The notes: a model not told the origin generated them from the sequence alone. A stretch of DNA of 64,000 nucleotides from Chitinophaga alhagiae (GCF_003568665.1 NZ_QXMH01000006.1:90629-154628), one strand, 5' to 3'. Shown: positions 1-9,153, counted from the stretch's first letter. Numbers and translations are program-made.

Positions 1-154
1 TGATACGGGTGGTTACCCGGCCTCCATTGGAGATGTACTAAAATTAAACGATCCGCCGCTGTTCATTTCGTTCATTTTTAATAGAAGATGTTCAGTTTTG
101 TTCAGGGATATATCAAATGGGACAACGGCAAAATGCTGCTATCCCAATTTTTAC

Positions 155-220
155 AAGGCGATAAGAAGCCGATAAGAAGGCGATAAGCCGGGGGAACCAA
201 GCCGATAACAAGGCGATAAG
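155..220. repeat. 11-bp phased CGATAA repeats
   Basis: The hexamer CGATAA starts at 159, 170, 181, 203 and 214, so copies are spaced by 11, 11, 22 and 11 bp. The unit is close to GGCGATAAGAA. The surrounding stretch 1-330 holds no gene I can support; it is AT-rich and also contains several TGTTCA words at about 60-110. An 11-bp period places the copies on one face of the helix, which would suit protein binding, but that is inference. Confidence 0.6.
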
Positions 221-331
221 AAGGCGGCGGCCTGTTGCTATGTCAAACGCCCAAACCATCACTATAATATTGATTATCAGCACTTTTGTGCCTTTCTCCA
301 ACTTGATCCGTTATCACTCAGGCCATCAATC

Positions 332-366
332 AAAAAAGGTTCACTTTCGTGAACCTTTTTTTTTAT
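332..366 (-). terminator. terminator of tRNA-Leu
   Basis: A perfect hairpin has its arms at 332-344 and 349-361 with the loop TTTC. Read on the minus strand it lies just 3' of the tRNA and ends in a run of T, as expected for a Rho-independent terminator. The plus-strand T run makes it potentially bidirectional. Confidence 0.75.
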
Positions 367-379
367 TTTTTAAGTACCG

Positions 380-463
380 TGCCCAGAACAGGAATCGAAC
401 CTGCACTCCGTTGCCGAAACAAGATTTTGAGTCTAGCGCGTCTACCAGTTCCGCCATCTGGGC
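380..463 (-). tRNA. tRNA-Leu (CAA anticodon)
   Basis: The minus strand folds as a class II tRNA. The 7-bp acceptor stem is GCCCAGA with TCTGGGC, followed by discriminator A. The anticodon loop CTCAAAA gives CAA. The variable arm is long, as in tRNA-Leu, and the T-loop is TTCGATT. No CCA is encoded; it would be added after transcription. The anticodon stem appears to have one T-T mismatch. tRNA 3' ends are common integration targets, but no integrase is visible next to it here. Confidence 0.93.
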
Positions 464-471
464 AATCACGA

Positions 472-924
472 TCATAAAACCTGATCGCGGGATGCAAATG
501 TAGATAATCTCTCCATTATCCGCAACAAATATTTTTGCTTGAAATGCAGCTCTTTCAGCTCCTGCAGTTTGGCCGGGGTCAGCTCCCCTACCGGCTGTAC
601 TTCCTCCCAAAGCCGGGCCTGCATCTTCTCCATCTGCTGCCTGAACTTCCGCACCTCCGTTTCAGGCGCCGCCTCCAGCGCAAACAACCGCTCGTTGAGC
701 GGCATCATTTCCATCATGAACATATGCGGCAGCTGCATTTTTTCCCCCGGCCGCAATACACCTTTCAGCTCCAGCACGTAAGCCAGCAGCTGCTGCGGGT
801 CTGCCAGCGTTTCATAGGCCGCCCTGTTCTCGTCCGAGCCGGGCAGGCCCAGGTACCGCTGCTGCAAAAGGCCGTCTTGCACCACTACGGATACCGGTAT
901 ATCAAACAATTCAAAGTAATTCAT
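472..924 (-). CDS. hscB: HscB-like Fe-S co-chaperone lacking the HPD loop
   Basis: This 150-residue protein begins MNYFELFDIP, the usual start of HscB, and its C-terminal half (about residues 60-145) matches the helical domain that binds the scaffold IscU, including the LPHMFMMEMMPLNE stretch. HscB delivers Fe-S scaffold protein to the HscA Hsp70. In the family, the J-domain carries a conserved HPD loop around residue 30-35 that stimulates the ATPase. Here the sequence runs from QQRYLGLPG straight to SDENRAAYETL, so about 20 residues including HPD are absent. The length is also about 20-25 residues below normal. The frame is open, so this is either an in-frame deletion, a sequence error, or a specialised form. 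The identity is likely; full activity is doubtful. Confidence 0.72.
   Translation of the reverse strand: MNYFELFDIPVSVVVQDGLLQQRYLGLPGSDENRAAYETLADPQQLLAYVLELKGVLRPGEKMQLPHMFMMEMMPLNERLFALEAAPETEVRKFRQQMEKMQARLWEEVQPVGELTPAKLQELKELHFKQKYLLRIMERLSTFASRDQVL
495..525 (-). promoter_or_regulatory. tRNA-Leu promoter inside the 3' end of hscB
   Basis: On the minus strand TACATTTG (495-502) matches the Bacteroidota -7 element TAnnTTTG, with TTG 20 bp upstream (523-525). It lies 31 bp before the tRNA 5' end and overlaps the last codons of hscB. Confidence 0.55.
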
Positions 925-950
925 GCCACTGTCCTGATTTTGCTAAAATG

Positions 951-958
951 CAAATTTA
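951..958 (-). promoter_or_regulatory. probable hscB -7 element
   Basis: TAAATTTG on the minus strand fits TAnnTTTG and lies 26 bp upstream of the hscB start codon. Confidence 0.45.
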
Positions 959-1002
959 CAGTAATGTTGCATGCATTCGTTGACAATACCCTAAACAATC
1001 TC

Positions 1003-2238
1003 ATGGCAGACCAGTACCTTCATATCGGGCTTATCAGGGAGGAAAAAATTCCGGAAGACAACCGGGTGGCTTTTACCCCGCTGCAGTGCCAGTGGATCAT
1101 GACGCATTACCCCCACGTGAGCATTACCGTACAACCCTCCCCCCACCGCTGCTTTAAAGACGACGAGTACGCCGCGGCCGGCATCCGGCTGGCGGAAGAC
1201 CTTTCTCACTGCAACATATTACTGGGTATTAAAGAGGTACCGGTAGCAAAGCTGCTGCCTGGAAAGACCTATCTTTTCTTTTCCCACACCAAAAAGCAGC
1301 AGCCGCAAAACCAGGCTATGCTCCACAGCATCCTGGAAAAGAACATCACCCTCATAGATTATGAATGCCTGGTGCATGAAGACGGGCAGCGCATACTGGG
1401 CTTCGGCTTTTTTGCGGGCGTGGTGGGCGCGCATAACGGCCTGCTGGAATACGGCCGCCGCATGGGCCAGTTCAACTTCAAACGGGTACACGAATGCCAC
1501 GATTTCCAGGAGCTGATCACCCATTACTTCGGCGTCAAACTGCCGCCGCTGAAAATTGTGGCCACAGGCTCCGGCCGGGTAACGGCGGGCATCCTGGAAG
1601 TAATGGGGCTGCTGGGCATCAAATACATTCCGCCGGAAGAGTACCTCATCAACAACTACGCCTACCCGGTATATACCCAGCTGAAAGCCGGGGAACTATA
1701 CCTCCGGAAAACAGATAAAACCTATAGCCGGGAAGATTTTCACGCCAACCCCGGCGCGTACGACTGCAAATTTCTGCCCTATGTGACCTGCAGCGACATC
1801 CTGGTGAACGGCATCTACTGGGACAAGAACATTGAACGCCTTTTTGAGTGGGAAGACCTGGCTAAAGACAACTTCCGCATCAAGGTAATAGCGGACGTAA
1901 CAGACGACAAGAACGGCTCCATTCCCTGCAACCTCGGAGACGGCACCATTGAAGCCCCCTCCTACGGCGTAAACCGCTACACGCGCGAAAGAACGGCCCC
2001 CTATCATGAAGACGCCGTTACCATGATGTGCGTGGGCAACCTGCCCAACGAGCTGCCGCGGGATGCCTCGCAGTTCTTTGGCGATCACCTCATGAAATAT
2101 GTGTTTGACGAACTGATGAAAGACAGCAGTGAAATGATAGAAAAGGCCACCATCACCCGCAACGGCAGCCTCACCAAAAGGTATGCCTACCTGGAAGCGT
2201 ACGCTACAGGTACAGGTAGTAATCCTTCAGCAGCGTAA
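1003..2238 (+). CDS. saccharopine/alanine dehydrogenase-family enzyme
   Basis: The 411-residue protein has the N-terminal alanine dehydrogenase/transhydrogenase-like domain (residues 1-135) followed by a Rossmann domain with the glycine motif GSGRVTAG at about 189-196. K77 (in IKEVP) and H95 (in SHTKKQ) match the lysine/histidine pair used by lysine-forming saccharopine dehydrogenases, which oxidise saccharopine with NAD+. The start at 1003 (MADQYLHIG) aligns with the family; an in-frame ATG at 964 is less likely. No other lysine-pathway gene is nearby, so the substrate is inferred from the family. The end overlaps the convergent trmN6 by 35 bp. Confidence 0.8.
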   Translation: MADQYLHIGLIREEKIPEDNRVAFTPLQCQWIMTHYPHVSITVQPSPHRCFKDDEYAAAGIRLAEDLSHCNILLGIKEVPVAKLLPGKTYLFFSHTKKQQPQNQAMLHSILEKNITLIDYECLVHEDGQRILGFGFFAGVVGAHNGLLEYGRRMGQFNFKRVHECHDFQELITHYFGVKLPPLKIVATGSGRVTAGILEVMGLLGIKYIPPEEYLINNYAYPVYTQLKAGELYLRKTDKTYSREDFHANPGAYDCKFLPYVTCSDILVNGIYWDKNIERLFEWEDLAKDNFRIKVIADVTDDKNGSIPCNLGDGTIEAPSYGVNRYTRERTAPYHEDAVTMMCVGNLPNELPRDASQFFGDHLMKYVFDELMKDSSEMIEKATITRNGSLTKRYAYLEAYATGTGSNPSAA

Positions 2239-2923
2239 CGAACGGCGGGGTGTATTGCCGGTGCTCATCATGGATCACCAGTTTGCCGGCATGCAGGTTT
2301 CCCGCCGGCCCAAAAATGCCTACGCAGCGGAACGGCGCGTGAGCGGGCGTTTGCTGTATTTCCAGCAGCTCCCGCAAGGTAAAGCCTGCCTCCTCACCCA
2401 GGCGCCGGAACCGCTCAAACTCCCCCGACGGTAATAACACGGAAAATGAACCTTCAGGCGCCAGCAACTGCCGTATGGCCGCCAATAGTTCCGCGTGCCC
2501 CAGGGAAACGGTGTGCATGGCCGCTGTACGCCGTTGCCGCGGCCCTTGCAGATTGTTCTCGAAAAAGGGCGGGTTGGTGATGATGAAAGAATAAGCGGCC
2601 GCCGGACGGAAGTCTTTTATATCTGTGTGGAATACCTGCAGATGGTGCGGCCACGGTGATGCAGCAAAGTTTTCCCCTGCCTGCTGCGCAGCCGTAGCGT
2701 CCAGTTCTACGGCATCTATGGCATAACGGCCGCGCTGCGCCAGCATGAGGGCCAGCAGCCCGGTGCCGGTGCCAATATCCAGCACCCGTTGAACACCGGG
2801 CAGGCGGGTTTGCAGGTACGCGGCGGTGAAGGCGCCCTGGATGCAGGCGTCTGTGCAGACCTTCATGGCGCTCCCGGCCTGCTGCACGGTGAATTGTTTG
2901 AATTGGAAGAAAGCGTTACCCAT
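2204..2923 (-). CDS. trmN6: tRNA1(Val) A37 N6-methyltransferase
   Basis: This 239-residue class I methyltransferase has the S-adenosylmethionine motif LDIGTGTG at residues 48-55 and the adenine-binding NPPF motif at 117-120. The N-terminal FxFKQFTVQQ segment is typical of TrmN6 (YfiC), which methylates A37 next to the anticodon of tRNA-Val. Length is normal for the family. The 3' end overlaps the convergent dehydrogenase gene by 35 bp, a tight but common arrangement. Confidence 0.88.
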   Translation of the reverse strand: MGNAFFQFKQFTVQQAGSAMKVCTDACIQGAFTAAYLQTRLPGVQRVLDIGTGTGLLALMLAQRGRYAIDAVELDATAAQQAGENFAASPWPHHLQVFHTDIKDFRPAAAYSFIITNPPFFENNLQGPRQRRTAAMHTVSLGHAELLAAIRQLLAPEGSFSVLLPSGEFERFRRLGEEAGFTLRELLEIQQTPAHAPFRCVGIFGPAGNLHAGKLVIHDEHRQYTPPFVTLLKDYYLYL

Positions 2924-2970
2924 CGTAGAAGCACTTTAACAAACGTGGCTGACTGATGCCTGGCCTCCGC

Positions 2971-3975
2971 CTAAAACACCGCTCTTGCGCTCGGCACCGC
3001 GTCCATACCAGTAAACTCGCCCGCCAGGTATTTGTAGTGGGCGGCAATGGCTATCATGCCCGCGTTGTCCGTGCAGTATTCAAATTTCGGGATGTACGTG
3101 TTCCAGCCGTGTTTGGCGCCGTATTCCGCCAGCGCCTTGCGCAGGCCGGAGTTGGCGCTGACGCCGCCGGCAATGCCTATTTCCGTTACGCCTGTTTCCA
3201 TGGCGGCTTTCACCAGCTTGTTCATCAATATGGTGATGATGCGGTGCTGGATGGACGCGCAGATGTCTGCCATATTACGCTCCGCAAAATCAGGGGCTTT
3301 GGCCCTGTTTTCCTGCAAGAAATAGAGGATGGCGGTCTTCAGGCCGGAGAAGCTGAAATTCAGCCCGGGTATCTGCGGCTCGGGGAACCTGAAGCGCATG
3401 GCATTACCGGTTTGCGCATATTTGTCTATGAGCGGGCCGCCGGGGTACGGCAGGCCCAGCAGTTTGGCGCTTTTATCAAATGCCTCGCCCGCCGCGTCAT
3501 CCAGCGTTTCACCAATGATCCGCATCCGCAGCGGGCTTTCGCAATAAACGATCTGGGTATGGCCGCCGGAAACGGTGAGGCAGAGAAAAGGAAATGAAGG
3601 TTTGGGATCTTCTATGAAATTGGCCAGCACATGGGCCTGCATGTGGTGAACGCCTATGAGCGGCACCTCCAGCGCCAGGGCCATTGATTTGGCAAAACAG
3701 CTGCCTACCAGCAGGGAACCGATGAGGCCGGGACTTTGGGTAAAGGCCACCGCGCTGAGGTCTGCGGGCTGCATGCCGGCCTTGCGGAACGCCAGGTCCA
3801 CCACGGGCACAATATTCTCCTGGTGCGCGCGGGAGGCCAGCTCCGGCACCACGCCGCCGTACTGTTCATGCACGGTCTGGTTGGCAATGATGTTAGACAG
3901 TACCTTGCCGTCCGAGATCACGGAGGCGCTGGTTTCATCGCAAGATGACTCTATGGCTAGAATATTTACGGGCAT
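2971..3975 (-). CDS. tsaD: tRNA t6A37 threonylcarbamoyltransferase TsaD
   Basis: TsaD transfers the threonylcarbamoyl group to A37 of ANN-decoding tRNAs in a complex with TsaB and TsaE. The 334-residue protein starts MPVNILAIESSCDET, the family signature, and has the metal-binding H111-x3-H115 motif (HMQAH) followed by the glycine-rich nucleotide-binding segments (SGGHTQI, GIAGGVSAN). Length and start are normal. It sits 47 bp upstream of trmN6 on the same strand, and both act on A37 of tRNA. Confidence 0.97.
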   Translation of the reverse strand: MPVNILAIESSCDETSASVISDGKVLSNIIANQTVHEQYGGVVPELASRAHQENIVPVVDLAFRKAGMQPADLSAVAFTQSPGLIGSLLVGSCFAKSMALALEVPLIGVHHMQAHVLANFIEDPKPSFPFLCLTVSGGHTQIVYCESPLRMRIIGETLDDAAGEAFDKSAKLLGLPYPGGPLIDKYAQTGNAMRFRFPEPQIPGLNFSFSGLKTAILYFLQENRAKAPDFAERNMADICASIQHRIITILMNKLVKAAMETGVTEIGIAGGVSANSGLRKALAEYGAKHGWNTYIPKFEYCTDNAGMIAIAAHYKYLAGEFTGMDAVPSARAVF

Positions 3976-3983
3976 ACGAGGCG

Positions 3984-3991
3984 CAAAGGTA
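3984..3991 (-). promoter_or_regulatory. probable tsaD -7 element
   Basis: TACCTTTG on the minus strand fits TAnnTTTG and lies only 8 bp before the tsaD ATG, which would give a nearly leaderless mRNA. No clear -33 box was seen. Confidence 0.4.
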
Positions 3992-4007
3992 CCACATTTA
4001 GCGGTAT

Positions 4008-5258
4008 CTAGTTACTCCTGATGGCCACCACCGGGTCAAGCCGGCTGGCGGAAAACGCCGGGATAAACCCGGCTACAATGCCCACAATAGCAGAAATGGA
4101 AAAGCCCAGGATGATGTTGCCGGTAGACAGCCCTATGGTAAAGCTGGAGAACATATTTTTGGCGATCAGCGTGCCGCTGAACACCAGCAGCAGCCCCAGC
4201 CCCCCTCCGATGAGGCAAAGCAGGATGGCTTCCAGCAAAAATTCAAGCAGTATAATGCCGGGGCGCGCGCCAATGGCTTTTTTGAGCCCGATGATGTTCG
4301 TTCTTTCCTTCACGGTTACAAACATGATGTTGGCAATGCCGAAACCGCCTACGATCAGGGCAAAACCGGCTATCAGCCAGCCGGCCGTGTTCAGTACCCC
4401 GAAAACGGATTCCAGTTCGCCCTGTACCGTGGTGATCTCGTTCAGGGCAAAATCATTGTCTTGCGTGGGTTTGAGCCGGTTAATGGCGCGCATGGCGCCG
4501 GTGAGGTCATCTTTCATCTGGCCCAGGGGAATGTCTGCCCGGGCGCGGATCATATAAAACGGGTCTGCAAAACGTCTTTCATCCACAATAGTACGGGCAA
4601 ACAGGTAAGGCATGATCACCGTATTATCCCCGAAAACGCCGCCCAGCATGCTTTCCCCCTTTCTTTTGAGAGCGCCCACCACCTTTACGTTACGGCCGGA
4701 AAAACGGACTATTTTGCCCACGGCCGCTTCGGGGCTGAAAAACAGCCCTTCCCAGATATTGGCGCCCAGCACCACCACGTTGCTGCCGGCGGTCAGCTCG
4801 GAGGGACTGAAATACCGGCCCGAGGCAATATCCATAGTCTGCATCTTGTCAAGGTCCATGGTAGTGGCCAGCAGCTCCACGTTCTCCATATAATCCGGCC
4901 CGTACTCTATTTTACGGCCGCCGGAAGAAAAAAGGAAGGTCACCGCATCGGCCGTGCTCACCTTTTCCTTGATGGCCTTCATTTGCGAATACTCGGGCTC
5001 CGGCCGGTTCACGTACTTCCACCACTCTCCATCCCCATCCCACGGCCATTTTTGCAGGTACACCACGTTGGTGCCCATAGATTTCAGGTCGTTCCGGATG
5101 GAGCTTTCCATACTGTCCGTTACCGTCAGCACGGCAATAATGCAGAAGATGCCGATGGTGATGCCCAGCAGGGACAAAAACGTGCGGAGTTTGTTCACCC
5201 GCAGCTCCTGCAGGGCCATTTTCAGGCTGTTCAGCAATATTTTGAGGGTAGAAAGCAT
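4008..5258 (-). CDS. MacB/FtsX-type ABC transporter permease
   Basis: The 416-residue protein has the MacB-type layout: one N-terminal membrane helix (about 25-47, LRTFLSLLGITIGIFCIIAV), a periplasmic MacB-PCD domain (about 50-265), and three C-terminal helices forming the FtsX domain (about 285-405). The ATPase partner is not in the window, so substrate and direction are unknown; related systems export lipoproteins, peptides or toxic compounds, or act in mechanotransmission. The start is divergent from prfC with 106 bp between them. Confidence 0.85.
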   Translation of the reverse strand: MLSTLKILLNSLKMALQELRVNKLRTFLSLLGITIGIFCIIAVLTVTDSMESSIRNDLKSMGTNVVYLQKWPWDGDGEWWKYVNRPEPEYSQMKAIKEKVSTADAVTFLFSSGGRKIEYGPDYMENVELLATTMDLDKMQTMDIASGRYFSPSELTAGSNVVVLGANIWEGLFFSPEAAVGKIVRFSGRNVKVVGALKRKGESMLGGVFGDNTVIMPYLFARTIVDERRFADPFYMIRARADIPLGQMKDDLTGAMRAINRLKPTQDNDFALNEITTVQGELESVFGVLNTAGWLIAGFALIVGGFGIANIMFVTVKERTNIIGLKKAIGARPGIILLEFLLEAILLCLIGGGLGLLLVFSGTLIAKNMFSSFTIGLSTGNIILGFSISAIVGIVAGFIPAFSASRLDPVVAIRSN

Positions 5259-5340
5259 ATTCCAAATTTAGTATATAATGTAATGCAAGCCATATGCTTG
5301 TGAAGAAAGGTCGTAAACCCGGGTTTTCGGAGGAAATATG

Positions 5341-5348
5341 TACCTTTG
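5341..5348 (+). promoter_or_regulatory. prfC -7 element
   Basis: TACCTTTG matches TAnnTTTG and lies 16 bp before the prfC ATG. The -33 region is not clear. Confidence 0.45.
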
Positions 5349-5364
5349 CAGCCATTTATAAAAG

Positions 5365-6948
5365 ATGAAATACCTGAACGAGATCAATAAAAGGAAATCC
5401 TTTGCCATTATTGCCCACCCGGATGCGGGTAAAACCACGCTCACAGAAAAGTTCCTGCTTTTTGGCGGCGCCATCCAGACTGCGGGTGCGGTAAAGTCTA
5501 ACAAGATCAAAAAACATACTACGTCAGACTTCATGGAAATTGAACGCCAGAGGGGTATCTCCGTGGCCACTTCCGTGATGACCTTTGAATACAGGGATAT
5601 ATTGGTGAACCTGCTGGATACCCCCGGCCACAAAGACTTTGCGGAAGATACCTACCGTACGCTCACCGCGGTAGACAGCGTGGTGCTGGTAATTGACTGC
5701 GTGAAGGGCGTGGAGGAACAAACCAAAAAGCTCATGGAAGTGTGCCGCATGCGCGATACGCCCGTGATCATTTTTGTCAACAAGCTGGACCGCGACGGTA
5801 AAAACCCCTTTGACCTGCTGGACGAACTGGAAGAACTGCTCAACATCAGGGTGCGCCCGCTCAGCTGGCCCATCAACATGGGTAAAGACTTCAAGGGCGT
5901 ATATAACCTGTATGACAAGAGTTTTGTATCCTTTGCCGCCAACAGGAAGGCTACGGACGAAGACATTGTACCCATGGCGGACCTGGCCAGCGAACAGGTA
6001 GACGAACTGTTCAACGCGCAGGACGCGGCGCAGCTCCGGAACGACGTGGAACTGATAGAAGGGGTATACGATGCCTTTGACAAACAGCCTTACCTGGAAG
6101 GCAAGCTGGCCCCCGTGTTCTTTGGCAGCGCCGTAAACAACTTTGGCGTAAAAGACCTGCTGGACACCTTTGTGGAAATTGCCCCCACCCCGCGGGACCG
6201 GGAGGCTACCACCCGCACCATCAAGGTAACGGAAGACAAATTCTCCGGCTTCATCTTCAAGATACACGCCAACCTCGATCCCCGCCACCGTGACAGGATC
6301 GCGTTCCTGCGGGTATGCTCCGGCAAGTTCGAAAGGAATAAATATTTCCGTCATATCCGGCTGGACAAGGATGTACGCTTCGCCAACCCTTACAGCTTCC
6401 TGGCGCGGGAAAAAAATATTGTAGACGATGCCTACCCCGGCGATGTGGTGGGCCTGTTCGATACCGGCAACTTCAAAATAGGCGACACGCTCACGGAAGG
6501 CGAAAAATTCTACTTCACCGGTATTCCCAGCTTTTCTCCTGAACTGTTCAAGGAACTGGTGAACAAAGACCCCATGAAAACCAAACAGCTTGAAAAAGGC
6601 ATTTCCCAGTTAACGGACGAAGGGGTGGCCCAGCTCTTCACCCAGCACAACGGCAACCGCAAGATCATTGGTTGCGTGGGAGACCTGCAGTTTGAAGTAA
6701 TTCAATACCGCCTGCTGCAGGAATACGGCGCCTCCTGCCAGTTCAACACCCTGCCCTTTTACAAGGCCTGCTGGATAACGGGCGATAAAAAGAAGCTGGA
6801 AGAATTTATCCGCTTCAAGGGCGCCAACGTGGTGGAAGATAAAGACGGGCACCTGGTGTACCTGGCCCAGTCAGAATGGTACCTGAACACGGAAAGGGCC
6901 AACAACCCCGACATTGAGTTCCACTTCAGCTCTGAAATTCACAAGTAA
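5365..6948 (+). CDS. prfC: peptide chain release factor 3
   Basis: RF3 is a translational GTPase that releases RF1 and RF2 from the ribosome after termination. The 527-residue protein has the G1 P-loop AHPDAGKT (residues 17-24), the effector region with the RGISV segment, G3 DTPGHKDF and G4 NKLD, then the EF-Tu-like domain 2 and the RF3-specific C-terminal domain ending in a QSEWYLN segment. Length matches RF3 (about 525-530). It is a single gene followed by its own terminator. Confidence 0.97.
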   Translation: MKYLNEINKRKSFAIIAHPDAGKTTLTEKFLLFGGAIQTAGAVKSNKIKKHTTSDFMEIERQRGISVATSVMTFEYRDILVNLLDTPGHKDFAEDTYRTLTAVDSVVLVIDCVKGVEEQTKKLMEVCRMRDTPVIIFVNKLDRDGKNPFDLLDELEELLNIRVRPLSWPINMGKDFKGVYNLYDKSFVSFAANRKATDEDIVPMADLASEQVDELFNAQDAAQLRNDVELIEGVYDAFDKQPYLEGKLAPVFFGSAVNNFGVKDLLDTFVEIAPTPRDREATTRTIKVTEDKFSGFIFKIHANLDPRHRDRIAFLRVCSGKFERNKYFRHIRLDKDVRFANPYSFLAREKNIVDDAYPGDVVGLFDTGNFKIGDTLTEGEKFYFTGIPSFSPELFKELVNKDPMKTKQLEKGISQLTDEGVAQLFTQHNGNRKIIGCVGDLQFEVIQYRLLQEYGASCQFNTLPFYKACWITGDKKKLEEFIRFKGANVVEDKDGHLVYLAQSEWYLNTERANNPDIEFHFSSEIHK

Positions 6949-6955
6949 TAACAGG

Positions 6956-6982
6956 AACGGCGCCTTAACAGGCGCCGTTTTC
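6956..6982 (+). terminator. prfC terminator
   Basis: The 10-bp stem AACGGCGCCT (6956-6965) pairs with AGGCGCCGTT (6970-6979) across TAAC and is followed by a short T run, 8 bp after the prfC stop. Confidence 0.8.
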
Positions 6983-7115
6983 ATGTACGACCAACTCAAT
7001 TATTGCGTGAAATAAAGATGGTTACAAAAGTAACCGCCCCCGCCCGCAAGGGTTTACGATTTCGGGAAACACATTTGCGAAATGCGGAAAAATAAAAAGC
7101 GGCTGTATCCGGGCA

Positions 7116-7145
7116 TAAAAAAGGCCGGTCATCGCAGACCGGCCT
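7116..7145 (-). terminator. terminator of the UbiD-family gene
   Basis: Arms 7122-7130 and 7137-7145 form a 9-bp stem (AGGCCGGTC/GACCGGCCT). On the minus strand it ends in six T residues, about 60 bp after the stop of the decarboxylase gene. Confidence 0.75.
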
Positions 7146-7203
7146 GATTGATATTATTCTACAGCGCCGCTATCACCAACATCTGTAGTGTAAAAATATA
7201 GTT

Positions 7204-9129
7204 CTACAGCGCCACTACAGCCCCGTCCCCATATATCTGCTGTTTATATTTTAACGATGGTGAAGGCAGGAAAGGCCCCAGGCCCAACTGGCCCCATTTT
7301 TCGTCTATGGCCTTGATGGTGGCATCGTCTGCTACAATGATGTTGGGCCAGTCACGCTGAAAATCATCGTGCTCTTTTGTTTTGATAGTACCGTCCAGGC
7401 CCAGGCAGGCGGTTACCTTGTGAGGGTTGCGGCTGGAGGGGACCTCTGTAAGGATATTGTCCCGCTTGGGGTCCAGGTTATTGCAGAACCGCCAGAGCGC
7501 CGAGGGCAGGTCTGCCGCGTCTACCGTATGTTCTACGTACAGCACCATTTTAACGCCTTCCATACCGGGTTGCGCGCAGAGTTGCGAGTGCAGCTCCCGT
7601 ACATGGTTGCGGCGGCTTTTTTCTACTGCTACGATGATGCAGGGAATGCCTGCCTGCAGCAACGAGGCGTTCACCTGTTTTATTTCCGGGAAAGCGGCTT
7701 TGAGGGCGGCTTCGTTCACGGCGGGCGTAAAAACGCCATCGTCAAACCGCTCGTCTTTCTCTTCTTCATGTTTGGCGGTGCCATCTATACACATCTTCCC
7801 GCCAAAGCCCATGCGGGAGCAGGAATGGTCCAGCACATCCATAGGGCCCTGGCTGAAGTACACGTCTGTAGCCGGGTTCAGGTTCCTGAAGGCGTACTGC
7901 GCCAGTGCTTTGTAGTCGGCAATGCGTGTGCCCGTATCCGTTACGGCCAGAATTTTATTGAACATCATCTGCCCTGCGCCCCACATGGCGTTCATGACCT
8001 TCTGGGCCTGCCCGGGATAGTCTTTGGCTATCTGCGCAATAACCAGGTTGTGGAACACCCCTTCCACCGGCATTTCCATATCAACAATTTCGGGTACCAG
8101 CGTCATCTTGATGGGCGCCAGGAAGATCCTTTCCGTGGCCTTCCCTATCCAGGCGTCTTCCTGCGGGGGAATGCCTACAATGGTGGAGGGGTACACGGCG
8201 TCTTTACGGTGGGTGATGGCGGTAACATGGAAGCGGGGGTACCAGTCTGCCAGGGAATAGTACCCGGTATGGTCCCCAAAGGGGCCTTCCCATATCAGCT
8301 CTTCGTGCGGCTCTACATATCCTTCTATCACAAAATCCGCATCTGCCGGTACTTCCAGCTCGGGCTGGGTGATGCATTTCACCAGCTCTACTTTCTTTTT
8401 ACGCAGAAAGCCCGCCAGCATGTATTCATCTACGTTCTCCGGCAGCGGTGCGGTGGCGGAATAGGTGTACACGGGGTCTCCCCCCAGCACTACCGCCACA
8501 GGCATGCGTTTGTTCAGCTTTTTGTATTCGGAAAAATGTTTGGCGGATACCTTGTGTTTATGCCAGTGCATGCCCGTCATGTCTTTTTCAAACACCTGCA
8601 TGCGGTACATGCCTACGTTGCGGGAGCCGGTATGCGGGTCTTTGGTGTGGATCACCGGCAGGGTGATGAAGGGGCCGCCATCTTTAGGCCAGCAGGTCAT
8701 TACCGGCAGCTTCCCCAGGTCTGGCGAGGCCATCACCACTTCCTGGCAGGCGCCCTTGCCACCCACCACCTTCGGCATCCAGGATGCGAATTGCCCCAGC
8801 TTGGGCAGCATCTGCAATTTATCTATGATGCTCTCCTTGGGTTTGGACAGCATTTTGAACAAGGTCTCTATTTCACGGGCCACATCATCCAGCTCCTGCA
8901 CGCCCAGCGCCATGCACATGCGGCGGTAGCTGCCCATGGAGTTGATCAGCACGGGAAAATCGTACCCCGTATTCTCGAACAGCAGGGCCTTGCCGCCGTC
9001 AGGAGATTTGCTGATACGGTCCGTTATTTCCGCTATTTCCAGCTTCGGGTCTACATACGTGCTGATACGCACCATTTCTCCCGCTTTTTCAAGCGTGTCT
9101 ATAAAATGCCTGAGATGCTTGTATGCCAT
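7204..9129 (-). CDS. UbiD-family prenylated-FMN decarboxylase
   Basis: UbiD enzymes remove carboxyl groups from aromatic or unsaturated acids using prenylated FMN made by UbiX. The 641-residue protein has the cofactor/metal segment SRNVGMYR (169-176) and the EGPFGDHTGYY motif (281-291). It is longer than E. coli UbiD (about 497) and matches the long form often labelled menaquinone-biosynthesis decarboxylase; which acid it uses cannot be read from the sequence. I chose the start at 9129 (MAYKHLRHF) because the nine codons upstream overlap the probable promoter. Confidence 0.88.
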   Translation of the reverse strand: MAYKHLRHFIDTLEKAGEMVRISTYVDPKLEIAEITDRISKSPDGGKALLFENTGYDFPVLINSMGSYRRMCMALGVQELDDVAREIETLFKMLSKPKESIIDKLQMLPKLGQFASWMPKVVGGKGACQEVVMASPDLGKLPVMTCWPKDGGPFITLPVIHTKDPHTGSRNVGMYRMQVFEKDMTGMHWHKHKVSAKHFSEYKKLNKRMPVAVVLGGDPVYTYSATAPLPENVDEYMLAGFLRKKKVELVKCITQPELEVPADADFVIEGYVEPHEELIWEGPFGDHTGYYSLADWYPRFHVTAITHRKDAVYPSTIVGIPPQEDAWIGKATERIFLAPIKMTLVPEIVDMEMPVEGVFHNLVIAQIAKDYPGQAQKVMNAMWGAGQMMFNKILAVTDTGTRIADYKALAQYAFRNLNPATDVYFSQGPMDVLDHSCSRMGFGGKMCIDGTAKHEEEKDERFDDGVFTPAVNEAALKAAFPEIKQVNASLLQAGIPCIIVAVEKSRRNHVRELHSQLCAQPGMEGVKMVLYVEHTVDAADLPSALWRFCNNLDPKRDNILTEVPSSRNPHKVTACLGLDGTIKTKEHDDFQRDWPNIIVADDATIKAIDEKWGQLGLGPFLPSPSLKYKQQIYGDGAVVAL

Positions 9130-9153
9130 AGGTCCATGCTTTCGTTCAAGGCA

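Noticed and set aside
535..1002. Extending the saccharopine dehydrogenase-like gene upstream to 535
   Set aside because: That part is the antisense of hscB; the family N-terminus starts at 1003.
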